From NCBI GenBank assembly GCA_936440205.1, contig OW387145.1:16677396-16741395 (forward strand): a stretch of 64,000 nt of DNA. Direction: 5' to 3'. Shown here in pieces: positions 1 through 10,717 of this stretch. The notes under the pieces are model-generated. The model saw nothing but the letters and a program-made list of their open reading frames with translations, made no database searches and had not been told where the DNA came from. Position 1 is the first letter of the stretch. Every line of letters starts with the position of its first letter. A program made the position numbers and the translations under genes. This stretch comes from Lepidonotus clava. Lineage: Eukaryota > Annelida > Polychaeta > Phyllodocida > Polynoidae.

Positions 1-12
1 GACACGACCATA

Positions 13-852
13 ATGGGTAGGCAGTTTAATTTTATGGGAACGTCCACCCCGACGGATGAGCAGAATGTGCGGGCTCAACAACAACAGACCGGCCAGGAAG
101 GAGCGAGTTTGAAGAAGTTCAGTTTACGACCAGAGAAGTATGACGGTAAACCGGATTTCGAGGGATGGATCAACCAGTTTGAGGAGTACGCAACATTGGG
201 ACGCTGGACGGCCGAGGAAAAAGCGGCGATGCTTTTCCTCTCGCTGACGGGAACGGCACGAATGTACTTTGTCGGACTCCCGGACAGGGAACGACTCCGT
301 TACTCGGCGAGGGTGGATGCGTTGCGCCGGAGGTTCGGTCAGGAGAAGGACACGTGTAATGCTCTGCAAGAGTTGGCGGGCTTGAAACGTGTAAAGAACC
401 AGACAGCGAAGGAGTTGGCTGATAATGCCCGGCGACTGGCATCGAGAGCCTACTTCTCCAACGACTACGCTAGCCAGGAAAAAGCAGCATTACATGCGTT
501 CCAGGCTGCAGTTGGGGAAGACCTTCAGCTGAAGTGTGCAGAGAAAGGATGCAAGACACTAGAGGAGGCGGTAGAGGTGGTAGAAATACAGGAACGATAC
601 TCACGCCGCCTCCTGCGGGCAGTGAAGCCCGAGGAGGACGCCAATACACAGATCATGGCCTTGAACGGTAAGTTGGAGGAGATGATGAAAGAATTGGCAG
701 AGGAACGGGAAGCTAGAAGACAAGCAACGGCCCGGAGGGAGGCGTTTAAGAAGCGAAAAGAAGATTTAGAGTGTCATCACTGTCACCAAAAGGGCCATTT
801 CGCAAGAGAGTGTTCTCAGCGTCAGGGAAACGGACAGTCGCCGTCGCAGTAA
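13..852 (+). CDS. gag: Gag of the Gypsy-type element
   Basis: The frame is 279 codons from an ATG at 13. Residues about 40-195 resemble the retrotransposon Gag helical domain (DGKPDFEGWINQFEEYA near the start, with a run of hydrophobic helices). Residues about 210-250 are charged and probably coiled-coil. A CCHC zinc knuckle (CHHCHQKGHFAREC) lies near residue 254. Gag assembles the particle and the knuckle binds the element RNA. The 3' end overlaps the pol frame in the -1 register, the arrangement from which Gypsy elements usually make Gag-Pol. The frame looks whole. Confidence 0.85.
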   Translation: MGRQFNFMGTSTPTDEQNVRAQQQQTGQEGASLKKFSLRPEKYDGKPDFEGWINQFEEYATLGRWTAEEKAAMLFLSLTGTARMYFVGLPDRERLRYSARVDALRRRFGQEKDTCNALQELAGLKRVKNQTAKELADNARRLASRAYFSNDYASQEKAALHAFQAAVGEDLQLKCAEKGCKTLEEAVEVVEIQERYSRRLLRAVKPEEDANTQIMALNGKLEEMMKELAEEREARRQATARREAFKKRKEDLECHHCHQKGHFARECSQRQGNGQSPSQ

Positions 853-3800
853 GCGCGGGGCCCCCTTCGGGCGCGGCGAGAGAAGTAGTAGGCATGGGAG
901 AATGTGGACTTTATGTGGCCGGGACGGTGGGAGAGAGTGTCGTCCGTTTTTTGGTTGATACCGGATCTATGATCAGTCTGCTGTCGGAACGCCTCTGGAG
1001 AGAGTGGGGACGAAAAAGAGAAGAACTGGATGGATATGAAGGACGTCTCTGCTCGGTAGATGGTAGTCCGTTGCGGTGCTATGGATGCACGAACTTGCCA
1101 GTGAAATTGGGAACACGCGTGTTGAAGTGGACGTTCATGGTGGCAGACATCGGTAGAGATGAAGGGATCCTGGGAAACGACTTCGCGGTGAAATACCGGC
1201 TGACAGTTAAGCCCCACGCGAGTGCCATCTTCCTGCCCGCCGAGGGGGAGGGAGAGGGGGAACGAATCCCGGGAGTAGAACAGAGAACGGATGGGATTCG
1301 GGCAGTTACCGTCGGAGGACAGGTCGTGCGAATCGAGAAAACGACGGAAATACCCCCACTCCAAGTGACCCGAGTAACAGTAGTAGCGAGAATGGACATA
1401 AGACAGGGTGGACAGCTGGCTGTCATCACCGGCGCTGGATTACCTATGGGACTGGAGGTGATCCCAGGAACGGTGACATTGGGAGAAGAAAATGAAGTTT
1501 GGGTGGCCAACCGAGGGACCGAGAGCGCGAAATTGGAAACCGGCGGGGTACTCGGAGAAGCCACCTTCGTACAAGAGGTACGAGGAGTAGGAAGTGAAGC
1601 AAAAGAACCCCCAGGAGCGCTCGCTGAAATGATAGGGGAGGCTAAGAAAGACCTGACCACGAAGGAGGGCGAAGAGCTGGAGAAAGCCATCATGGCCCGG
1701 GAACAAATGTTTGCGACCTCGAAACATGAGTTAGGACGGACAGATTTAGTACAACATCGAATTAAAACGGGAGATCAGATGCCGATCAAGCAGAGGGTCA
1801 GACGGTATCCGGCCACCAGGAGAGAGGAAGAACGAGCACTGGTGGAGGATATGTTAAATTTAGGGATTATCCAAGAGAGCGGGAGTGCGTGGAGTAGCCC
1901 GACCGTTCTAGTCAAGAAGAAGGACGGAGGAACGAGGTTCTGCATTGACTACCGAAAACTGAACCAGGCTACGAAAGTGGACGCCTATCCGCTCCCGCGG
2001 ATAGAGGACAGCCTCAACACTTTGGGAGGAAGCCTATTCTTCTGCAGTCTGGATCTCGCAAGCGGATATTGGCAGGTGGAGATGGCACCGGAGGACCAAG
2101 AAAAGACGGCCTTCGTGACTCAAGGAGGATTATATGAGTTCAAAGTGATGCCATTCGGGCTAGTGAACGCCCCAGCCACCTTCGAGAGACTGATGGAAAG
2201 AATCCTCAGAGGAATCGTGTGGGAGGAGTGTCTGGTATACTTGGATGATATACTGGTCTTTGGACCAACGTTCAAAGTGACTCTGGAAAGATTGGTACGG
2301 GTTCTGGACCGGCTGAACGCTGCAGGACTGAAGTTAAAGGCGCGAAAATGTAAGCTGTTCCAGAAGAAGATTCCGTTCTTGGGGCACGTTGTCTCGTTCA
2401 ACGGGATCGAACCCGACCCCGAAAAGTGTCGGCAAGTAACCGAGTGGCCGGTCCCGCGGGATCTCCACGAGGTACGAGCCTTCGTGGGATTATGTTCGTA
2501 CTATAGAAGGCATATAAACGGCTTCACGGAGTTGGCTGCCCCCTTGTATGAATTGGCAACGAAGGAGGAACCATTCGTGTGGAGCGCGAGACGACAAGAG
2601 GCATTTGATGCGATGAAGAAGGCGCTAACGGAGGCCCCGGTGTTGGGATTCCCGGAGGAAGAAGGACAATGGTGGCTTGATACAGACGCCAGTGACGTGG
2701 GAACGGGAGCCGTGCTATCACAAGAGCAGAGAGGGGAGGAACGGGTGATAGCTTACACGAGCAAAACCCTGGAGTCAAACGAACGAAAGTATTGCACCAC
2801 GCGGAAAGAACTGTTGGCGGTGGTGCGAGCTTTGAAGCATTTTCGGTGCTACATCTATGGTCAACGCGTGATAGTCCGGACGGATAACAGCGCGGTTAGT
2901 TGGCTACAGAGAAGTAAGGAACCGATGGGGCAGGCTGCTCGGTGGATTGAGATTATCGACTCGCATGATGTGTCGTTCCAACACCGACCGGGCAGGAAGC
3001 ATGGGAACGCTGACGCGTTGTCCCGGTATCCGTGCAAACAATGTGGAGAGGAGCACGAGAATACCGAACAAGTGAGAGTAGTGACGCGGGCCCGGGGGTA
3101 CGAGCCCGGATGGTCCCCGCAGGAGATGAGAGCAGCGCAGAGGAGGGATCGAGATATAGGGCCGATTGTCGCACGGATGGAAAAAGATGCGGACCGGCCA
3201 GGTTGGGAGGCCATATCTCCGGAATCCCGGGAAACAAAGATCCTATGGAGGCAATGGGAACGATTGAGCCTCAGGGATGGCGTGCTGCATCGGAAGTACT
3301 GGGAACTAGAAGGACATGGTTGGAGGAACCAGTTGGTCGTTCCCCGAGGGGAACGGGCCAAGCTGGTAAGGGAATACCATGGAGGCGCGGCAGGAGCGCA
3401 TTTAGGAGTCGCCAGGACGACGGCCCTGTTGGAACAAGGGTTTTACTGGCCGGGACTCCGGGAAGACGTGCGGAAGGAATGTCGAGAATGTGATTGCGCG
3501 TTGCTGAAAAAGGGGAGAGGAAGACGGGAGCCGCTACATCAGTACATAGTGGGGGAGCCGATGGAACGGCTGGCCATGGATGTTTCGGGCCCGTACCCAG
3601 TCACCAAACGAGGAAATAAGTATTGCCTGATGGTGGGATGCTATTTCACCAAATGGTTGGAGTGTTTCCCGATCCCGGATCAAAAGGCAACGACAGTGGC
3701 GAACAAACTGGTTGAAGAAGTAGTAGCACGGTACGGCGCGTTTCGGGAACTACACTCGGATCAAGGAACGAATTTCGAATCCGAGGTGGTGGCTCAGGTC

Positions 3801-4463
3801 TGTGCACTATTCGGGATTCACAAAACAAGAACGACGCCGTACCACCCCAGGAGTGACGGGTACATAGAACGAAGTTTCCGTACTCTGGGGTGTTGTTTGA
3901 AAGCCAGCTGCCGAGCGACAGGTCGGGAATGGGACGAGATGGTCCCGCTCGTGATGATGAGTTATAGAGCAACGCCGCAAGCCAGCACGGGAGTGACACC
4001 GAACATGATGATGCTGGGCCGACAGACCATGATGCCGCGACAGGCGATTTATGGGAGACCTCTAGGACCAGAGGAGGAACCCCGACGGGTAAGCGACTAT
4101 GTGGAAAGCCTAGAGGAAGGGCTAGTCGCGGCCTATCGGGAGGCCCGGACGGGGCTGAAACGAGCCGCCATCCATCAGAAACACGAGTATGATGGGAAGG
4201 TGACTCGGCGGGAATACCACGCCGGAGAACTGGTCTGGGTGCACGATACGGTAGTGGATAGGGACAAGGGAACGAAGTTGCGATTTCCATGGATAGGCCC
4301 TGCACTGATCGTCAAGGTGCTTGACCGAGGACGGGTGGTAGTACGGAAGAAACGAGGGAAACCGGGGGGGGTGGTCCATGTGGACCGCCTGGAACCCTAC
4401 CGAGGACACGCTGCGCCAGCTTGGATGGTAGCTGACCAGCAAGGATACGAGGCTGCACAGTAA
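771..4463 (+). CDS. pol: Pol polyprotein: protease, reverse transcriptase, RNase H, integrase
   Basis: The open frame is about 1230 codons and overlaps the end of gag; the true N-terminus depends on frame change out of gag, so the listed start is the start of the open frame. Visible domains in order are an aspartic protease (FLVDTGSMISLLS, residues ~60-75), then an RT with FCIDYRKLN, MPFGLVNAP and the catalytic YLDD (residues ~340-515). RNase H follows with DTDASDVGTGAVLS and the TDNSAV segment (~645-710). The integrase has an HHCC zinc region (~865-905), a DDE core including MDVSGP and HSDQGTNF, and a C-terminal GPY-like segment (IGPALIV...VHVDRLEPYRG). All signature residues I looked for are present. 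The layout is that of Metaviridae (Ty3/Gypsy). The frame looks whole. Confidence 0.95.
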   Translation: MSSLSPKGPFRKRVFSASGKRTVAVAVSAGPPSGAAREVVGMGECGLYVAGTVGESVVRFLVDTGSMISLLSERLWREWGRKREELDGYEGRLCSVDGSPLRCYGCTNLPVKLGTRVLKWTFMVADIGRDEGILGNDFAVKYRLTVKPHASAIFLPAEGEGEGERIPGVEQRTDGIRAVTVGGQVVRIEKTTEIPPLQVTRVTVVARMDIRQGGQLAVITGAGLPMGLEVIPGTVTLGEENEVWVANRGTESAKLETGGVLGEATFVQEVRGVGSEAKEPPGALAEMIGEAKKDLTTKEGEELEKAIMAREQMFATSKHELGRTDLVQHRIKTGDQMPIKQRVRRYPATRREEERALVEDMLNLGIIQESGSAWSSPTVLVKKKDGGTRFCIDYRKLNQATKVDAYPLPRIEDSLNTLGGSLFFCSLDLASGYWQVEMAPEDQEKTAFVTQGGLYEFKVMPFGLVNAPATFERLMERILRGIVWEECLVYLDDILVFGPTFKVTLERLVRVLDRLNAAGLKLKARKCKLFQKKIPFLGHVVSFNGIEPDPEKCRQVTEWPVPRDLHEVRAFVGLCSYYRRHINGFTELAAPLYELATKEEPFVWSARRQEAFDAMKKALTEAPVLGFPEEEGQWWLDTDASDVGTGAVLSQEQRGEERVIAYTSKTLESNERKYCTTRKELLAVVRALKHFRCYIYGQRVIVRTDNSAVSWLQRSKEPMGQAARWIEIIDSHDVSFQHRPGRKHGNADALSRYPCKQCGEEHENTEQVRVVTRARGYEPGWSPQEMRAAQRRDRDIGPIVARMEKDADRPGWEAISPESRETKILWRQWERLSLRDGVLHRKYWELEGHGWRNQLVVPRGERAKLVREYHGGAAGAHLGVARTTALLEQGFYWPGLREDVRKECRECDCALLKKGRGRREPLHQYIVGEPMERLAMDVSGPYPVTKRGNKYCLMVGCYFTKWLECFPIPDQKATTVANKLVEEVVARYGAFRELHSDQGTNFESEVVAQVCALFGIHKTRTTPYHPRSDGYIERSFRTLGCCLKASCRATGREWDEMVPLVMMSYRATPQASTGVTPNMMMLGRQTMMPRQAIYGRPLGPEEEPRRVSDYVESLEEGLVAAYREARTGLKRAAIHQKHEYDGKVTRREYHAGELVWVHDTVVDRDKGTKLRFPWIGPALIVKVLDRGRVVVRKKRGKPGGVVHVDRLEPYRGHAAPAWMVADQQGYEAAQ

Positions 4464-5386
4464 ATGCTTGGGGTGGGGCGCGCTAGGGCACGTAAGGAAA
4501 CGGGGTACCCCCTTTTTGTGATGAAGTCGTTTTCGTGTCTCGATTCCGCAGGTGGAAGAGGACCAAGGGAACGACCAAATCGGCGCTACACAGAAAGGCT
4601 TTGGCCAAAAAGGACTGATCAACCTGGGGCCATTGAGTCGGGGCGGTGCGTTGACCACTACAGTAGGAGTGCAGGTCGTTAGGCTGTAGAGATTTGCTAC
4701 CTAGCTGAAGATTGGTTCTCTTGCGGATGTAATATAGGTGGGAAATGCGGGGTTGGAACGAAAAACGGCGTTCGGGAGCCACGACGGCCCGAATGTCTAA
4801 AGTAGTCCCACGGAGCCGCTTTCCGGTCAGTTCGGAGGAACCACAGCGTGGAAAAGATGGTTGGATTACAACGGAAGACAGACCCGGTGGCAAGCTGGTG
4901 AAGACTTCTGAAGTAATGCCGACTTGGTAATACCGCTTTACAGCGTCCAGGAGACCGGAGGAGAGTAGATGCGGCACTCTCGGGAACGCCGGAGGAACGA
5001 ACGGACGGCTGTAAAAGGCGAGGCCTGAAACGAGGACGGGCTTTAAAGTAGGTCGTAAGAGGAATAAAAGAGGACAAAGAGAACGGGGCGGCGGCGAGGA
5101 GGTGATAACGCCGAGCCCCTGTGTTCTCCGGGAAGTGTGCGGAAGCACTGTGAGGGCCAAGATGAAAAAGGCAAGAAAAGGCGACGAGGGATGAAAGGAC
5201 CGAGGGCGTCCGGTGGGGCAATAAAAGGCCTAGGAAAAACGCGAGGACGGGCGAAGGGCCGCGAGGTAAAGAAAGCAGGCGAGGCGGTGACCAGCGGCGG
5301 GCCCCGGGGACCGGAAAATAGTAGGGGGCGCCACCGTAGAAGTGGATGGTGAGTCTGACGCTAGGGGTCGCTAGTGCAGGCCACGC
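4464..5386 (+). other. Non-coding spacer between pol and the third frame
   Basis: This GC-rich, purine-strand-biased stretch lies between the pol stop and the promoter-like sequence near 5.4 kb. Short open frames on both strands show no recognisable domain. A possible splice acceptor-like sequence (CGATTCCGCAG) lies near 4540-4550. If the third frame is expressed by splicing, sites in this spacer would matter, but I cannot show that from sequence alone. Confidence 0.5.
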
Positions 5387-5445
5387 CCACTTCCGCCTGC
5401 GGCGGCTATAAAAGGCAGAGCGCTCGCCGGAGCAGGTCATTCTGG
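5387..5445 (+). promoter_or_regulatory. TATA-type promoter upstream of the third frame
   Basis: A perfect TATAAAAG box lies at 5407-5414. It is preceded by a CCACGCCCAC GC/KLF-type box and a GC-rich CCGCCTGCGGCGG stretch. A TCATTC initiator-like sequence lies about 30 bases downstream, near 5438. The first ATG of the third frame (5621) follows at a normal leader distance. This suggests the frame may have its own internal start of transcription inside the element. Function is inferred. Confidence 0.5.
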
Positions 5446-5620
5446 TCAGCCGACCAGGATTCATCGAATCGCAGACGAGCAGACTGAGCTAAGGAGAAGA
5501 AAACAAGAAGAAAAGCAGAGAGGCGAGACGAGCAGCATCACCACGAGACAAAAACGGAAACGGCTGACGGGACGAGCTTCAAGATTGGAACGAGCCCCGA
5601 AAGCCCGGAAAACAGACACG

Positions 5621-8131
5621 ATGAGCGGACAGTGCTGGGAAGGACATTGTCACGGAAAGGAGTTTAAGCACTTGGTCAAGCATATTAAAGGCCAGCACGA
5701 TGGATTCCGGAAGCAGTACTACATGTGCCCGGTGTGTTCGAGTCGAGCCTATTCGACGCACCAGGACTGGAGAAAGCACATGACGGAATCACACGAAGGG
5801 AACCTGCAGAGGGGGATGCCGAAGCAAGACCCCCTTCTGAGGCTGGAGTATGCTGCGGCGTTCGCCTTGGACCCGAAGGGACGACCGCCGTACACCAGTT
5901 TCGCTACTGGGGATGAAACGGCGGCCCGGGTAGCCAACATGGAACGGGACTACGCGGTGCGCCATCCAGAGGGATTTCAACCCCCTGAGAGAGCGGTGGA
6001 TAAGGAGGCACCGGAGAGGCCGCGACGGCAGATCCGCATCCCTTACTACCCGAGGGCGTCAAGAGGATCTGAGGACAGCGACGCCGAGCAGCTGGAGCAG
6101 GTAGCAACCGAAGAAGGATCAGAGGCCGACGAGGCCGGCGAGGGAGCCCAAGCAGCCAAAGCAGCAGGGAAGGGACCCCTGGCCGAGGTGGCGGAACGAT
6201 CAACACCCACGCGTCGTTCCCCTCGGAGGGCCGCGAAAGGAGTACGGAAGGAAGACACCGAGTCGCCGCGAAGCGCAAGCCGGGCCGTGGTCAACCCGAA
6301 ACCACTCCTGACACCAGACCAAATATCAGGGTTAGTACAGAGCCGAATTAAGAAGTTAAACGCCCAGGGAGAACCACGGGAACCGAGAGGACGAGGACTC
6401 CCAGGCAGAGGAAAAGGACGGACATCCACACCCACCCCGAAGCCGGGTTGCTCAGGAATACCACCGGGGGCTGAGGTGGTGGAACTGGTGAGCTCGTCCG
6501 ACGACCAACGACCAAAAGTCAAAGAAGAAGAGGAGCCGCTCGCTTTCAAGAGGCCCCCGACGCAGGGATGCCCGACGGAGGAGCCGTCGCGAAAGAAGAA
6601 GTGGAAAAAGGTCAAGAAAGTCCCGAGAGAATTGGAGGAGGGAACGAGTTCGGACCAGTCGGAGTCAGGCAGGAGTATGTCGGCCCGAAGCGATCGGTCT
6701 TTGATTATCGCTGAGTCTAGCAGCACGGGAGAGCTGGGACCATCACAGCCTGAGACCTCGACAGGAGTCAAACGGACCACGGGACTAGAACCACCTTGTA
6801 GCGACGCACAATTTACTATGATGACAGTTCATAAGAAATCGGTGATATACGAATCACGACACCCGAGGTACCCCGGGTATTTAAAAGGAACAATGAACCG
6901 GGAGGGATCGTTCAGGGGTTACCACGAGGCGAGATCCGACCGGGAGCTGGAGGACAGCATTCGGGAAGCACAGGGAGGCCGGCTGGTGGAAAGAGAAGCA
7001 TTGTACCTAGGGAGGTTTCTACGCGAGATGGCAGAAAGGCAGGGACTCAAACCGTCGGGGCGAGTGGAGAAAGTAAAGTATGTTCGGCATGCAGCCAGGC
7101 CGGAGGACACGGCGTCGACGGCCTCGACACAGCCGCTGTTCTCTACCCCTACCCCGACGAAAGCAGATTCACCCCTGGAGAAGATGGTATGTAAGCAGCC
7201 GATAGTGCCGCCCCCCGGATTGAAACGAATGAGAGACATTACGGTAGCACCAGACACGCCAGAGACACGGGCGGCGGTTGACAACCTGACTCGGGCCAGT
7301 TTGGGGAGCTCGTTTTTCGGGTCGCAAGGATCGGAGGAGACCCCGGGACCACCGTCGCCCGAACGTATGGGATCGCCGCCAGGACCGGATACCCCACTCA
7401 AGGACGAGGACAAACACGGGCGGGCGCTACAACCGCGGGTTGTGATACACAGATTACAAATGCCGGCTGCCCAGTCCATGGACGAGGAGGTGGAAGACTC
7501 AGAGGACATGGAGTTGGGGCAGGCCGAGACCAGAGGATACGAGCCGGAGAAACAAGAATTGGACGAGTCGGGAGCGGATTCAGTGTTCGGGTCTATCGGA
7601 ACGGAGATGCCGACGGCAGGACCATCTAGAGAAACACCGAGACTCAAGTTATTACGGACACAGGCCGTTCACCAGGTCTTACAGGGACACTTTCCGGTGA
7701 CGGCGCGAGCGGTACGGGACTGGGACGCGGAAAAGGCCATTCGGGTGCAACTGACGTGGCCCCCGAGGGAGGTGCGAGGAATGACGGCCAAGACAAGAGC
7801 AATGGCTTCGGCGTCTATGGCGTTCCTGATGGCACTAGAAACGGGCCGCAAGCCAGAGACATTTGAAGAAGCGATGGCGCAGTTCCCGACGGCGGCACTG
7901 GGGCCGTTGACCAGGGAGTTCCCGGGGGTCGACCAGCTAGTTAACGAACACAACCGGACCGTCCAATTGGCTCAGACCCTAGTGATGCACAAAAACGAGG
8001 ATCAACTGGATGACTTGTTGAAGGCGACAAGAGAGGCGGAAAAACAGAGCGGAATGGTGGATCAGCTTCTCGAGCTCCCCGCTAGGGAGGAGAGGCTGTT
8101 GCTGCCGATCCGACGCCAGGAAGAAGGGTGA
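5621..8131 (+). CDS. Third frame of the element: C2H2 zinc-finger, low-complexity protein
   Basis: I chose the ATG at 5621 (MSGQCWEGHC); the open frame continues 12 codons upstream without an ATG. The protein is 836 residues. The N-terminus holds one irregular Cys/His cluster and one classical C2H2 finger (CPVCSSRAYSTHQDWRKHMT...H). The middle is disordered and rich in Pro, Ser, Arg and Glu. It contains a SUMO-interaction-like motif (VVELVSSSDD), followed about 10 residues later by a sumoylation-like VKEE, and a second hydrophobic-serine run (SLIIAESSS). Basic clusters (RKKKWKKVKK) could be nuclear signals. The C-terminal ~180 residues look more helical. I recognise no homologue. Codon and word usage match gag and pol, so I infer it is an element-encoded accessory protein, possibly nucleic-acid binding. 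A host gene trapped in the element is the alternative. Confidence 0.7.
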   Translation: MSGQCWEGHCHGKEFKHLVKHIKGQHDGFRKQYYMCPVCSSRAYSTHQDWRKHMTESHEGNLQRGMPKQDPLLRLEYAAAFALDPKGRPPYTSFATGDETAARVANMERDYAVRHPEGFQPPERAVDKEAPERPRRQIRIPYYPRASRGSEDSDAEQLEQVATEEGSEADEAGEGAQAAKAAGKGPLAEVAERSTPTRRSPRRAAKGVRKEDTESPRSASRAVVNPKPLLTPDQISGLVQSRIKKLNAQGEPREPRGRGLPGRGKGRTSTPTPKPGCSGIPPGAEVVELVSSSDDQRPKVKEEEEPLAFKRPPTQGCPTEEPSRKKKWKKVKKVPRELEEGTSSDQSESGRSMSARSDRSLIIAESSSTGELGPSQPETSTGVKRTTGLEPPCSDAQFTMMTVHKKSVIYESRHPRYPGYLKGTMNREGSFRGYHEARSDRELEDSIREAQGGRLVEREALYLGRFLREMAERQGLKPSGRVEKVKYVRHAARPEDTASTASTQPLFSTPTPTKADSPLEKMVCKQPIVPPPGLKRMRDITVAPDTPETRAAVDNLTRASLGSSFFGSQGSEETPGPPSPERMGSPPGPDTPLKDEDKHGRALQPRVVIHRLQMPAAQSMDEEVEDSEDMELGQAETRGYEPEKQELDESGADSVFGSIGTEMPTAGPSRETPRLKLLRTQAVHQVLQGHFPVTARAVRDWDAEKAIRVQLTWPPREVRGMTAKTRAMASASMAFLMALETGRKPETFEEAMAQFPTAALGPLTREFPGVDQLVNEHNRTVQLAQTLVMHKNEDQLDDLLKATREAEKQSGMVDQLLELPAREERLLLPIRRQEEG

Positions 8132-10717
8132 AGTAGATGCTGCTCGAGGTCTTGCACGCAAGAAAAACAGCGCGACGGAACCAGAGGCGGAAGATGGCGC
8201 GTCGCGAGTCGGGTGGGGAGGGATTACGGGGCGTTGGCTCCTCACCCATAGTGTCAAACCCCCAGGGAGAGAACCGGGCCGAGGCGGAGGTACCTGAGCC
8301 GCACAGGAGGCCGAAGCCTGGATAAAAGACTCTCCTGGAGACCGCTGGACGGGCCCGAAAACTTTACTTAAACTCATCGGGAACGGACTGGCGGGCTCGA
8401 ACATTCTTATCTTAATTTATTCTTATTAGTTTCTTTATGGAAACCTTCTTGCGGAAGTGAACGAAACCACATGTGTTAGGAGGTGTTGAGCGTAATCAGC
8501 GAGCTGGAGGGTCCATGACTGGAATGAACTTACCAAGCCTGCGGGGCGAATACGGGACGGAAGGAGGCGCTAGGAGGAAAAACAAGTTTGTAGCTGTTCC
8601 TCTTCTTCCCTGGAGCCCGCTGCGTTGGTTGGGACCGAGCAGATGGAACGGGATCGTCCGGTCGCGGAAATGGATAACGGGCCGGGCGACCCGGGAGCGA
8701 GAGTGAAAGTTGGGAGGCGGAATCGAGGAAGGGAAATCAGAAAGGACGGATAGTGTTGTCATTGTAGTCTTTGAGTCGACGGTCGTGCCGGGGTAAATAA
8801 GGTACCGGTGGGCCGGCGACTCGCCGCTGGAGGAAAGGCTGGCGCGGGCCAAGACTGAAAACCCTTCTCCCGCGCTGCCTTGAGCGATCTGGAGGCGAGG
8901 AAGAGACGACCTCTGTCCTCTAGCGGCACTTCTACTTCCTGCAACCTTGTCTTCTTGATCTTGGATGGATCGATCAGAATGTGGATGAACCCGGATTCAT
9001 GTACCATCATCTTCTGAGTTTCCTTGTCTTCAGCCTCTTACCGCATACGAAGAGCGGCAAAATGGAACTTTTCGACCTGAATGCTGGTTTTATCGTGCCA
9101 GAGTTGATGCAGCGAGTCGTGAAAGGATTGCGGCGAGTCGTAGATGTCTCCCGGAGGACCAAGGCACGAGCAGGGACGATAACTTAGGAGCCCTGGCTCG
9201 TGACCGACCGTGATATATAGTAAAAACAATACATGAACGAGAAACGGAAAAAAATGTAATAGACTTACTAAAACTTATATTAATCTCTCACCTGCTGTAA
9301 CGACAGAGACTCCTTCCATGTCGTATTTCCTGATGTCTTCTTCCCGAGGAACGAAACAAAATAGTCTTTGAAACATATAGGGAAGTAATCTTTGCAATAT
9401 ACAGGGAGGTGGTGCTTGGAACGTCGGCTGCGGATGCCCTGATAGACAAATCAAGAGGTCTGCAAAGAGCAACGAGGAGCGATCCTTCTTGGAGTTCATC
9501 GGATGAGTTCTCTATACATGCTATTTTATTGTGAATGGGCCCGTTCCGGATCTCAAACGTTGACGTTGGGTGCAGGTCCCAGTTGATGTCGTCCATCTTC
9601 ACTTTCTACGGCTTCTTCTTCTCCTTCTCACTAATATCTTCAACTTACCAACTTCGAACCGTCGTACCTAGGAGCAGCCCGGAACGGCTCGGAGCTGTTG
9701 TCTCGGCGTTCGTCATAGGCATAGTGTCTCCATGCAATGTGACATGGCACCGTGGACGACTGTGGCCTTACTCCAAAATCAAACCAGACCGGATCTTAAA
9801 CTTACCTCTATTAACGAACTATTTGTTGGTATTACAGTCTTAAGAAAATCGTCAATAAGCACGGTCCTCCGGGAGGACGAAGAGAAAAATTTAGCAAAAG
9901 GAGCGAGGCCCGAGAGCCTAGGAAACGAACGAGGGCCCGAGTGCCCGAAAACAGGAATCCTCTTCTTAGGAAAATCATCTCATCAGTAGAACGAAGGAGC
10001 CTCCCTCTCGCCCCAAAGAGGACTGTCTTCCTGCCGTTGTTTACGGGGGGGGGGAGGGATGAGAGGCACCGGCTCCTGTCATCAAAAAGAAACTTCATCA
10101 AAACTATCTTCTTAAATCAGGTCTCCGTTCCGGTTGTTGTCATGCCACTTGGGCCCGGAACGGTGACGGAAATACTTTATTATGGTGGACTCTCTCCGAC
10201 ATCTCTGTCTGAAATCCTGAAATCTTCAAATGTGTCGACGTGGTCGAGGACGGAACATCTTGATGCTGGGTTAACCACGAGGACATGTGTCGTAAAAGTC
10301 AAACTTCAGTTCCTGTACGGAAAACGGACACTTCATCAATAATTAATGATTCTAATCTTCTCAGTCTCACCTTCACCCGAACTCCATCTCAAAGCTTCAC
10401 CGTGACAAGTAGCACGAAACCCGCGACGTCGTCTGCTGAAGCTTCCACTCTAAGCTTTAATGAATGAAGTTAAGTTCCTTTCCACATACAACGCCATCTT
10501 CTTCTTTGGGTACCTTGGCCTCTGGCTCGAACATGTTGTCCTTGCCAACCGTGAAAAAGTCACTGGGGGGCTCTGAATGCCGAGGCGACCGAGGGTGCGA
10601 AGTCCAAAAAGAACATTCTATCTACAAAAGCTTCAGTCTTTCTTCTTCAACTCATCCTTAAAATCATCATCATCACCTAAGAGAACGCAGAGAAGAGTAA
10701 CAGTTACGGAAGAACGA
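8132..10717 (+). other. Long non-coding 3' region of the element
   Basis: After the third frame stops there are about 2.6 kb without a convincing frame on either strand; the small open frames look random. Composition remains element-like, with GGAACGAGG-type words and long pyrimidine-rich stretches such as CTTCTTCTTCTCC. I see no second LTR, tRNA or recognisable fossil inside. Confidence 0.5.

Noticed and set aside
822-5464. Several long open frames on the minus strand opposite gag-pol and the spacer
   Set aside because: They mirror the purine-biased coding strand, have Ser/Pro/Arg-rich translations without domains, and overlap a clear Pol frame.
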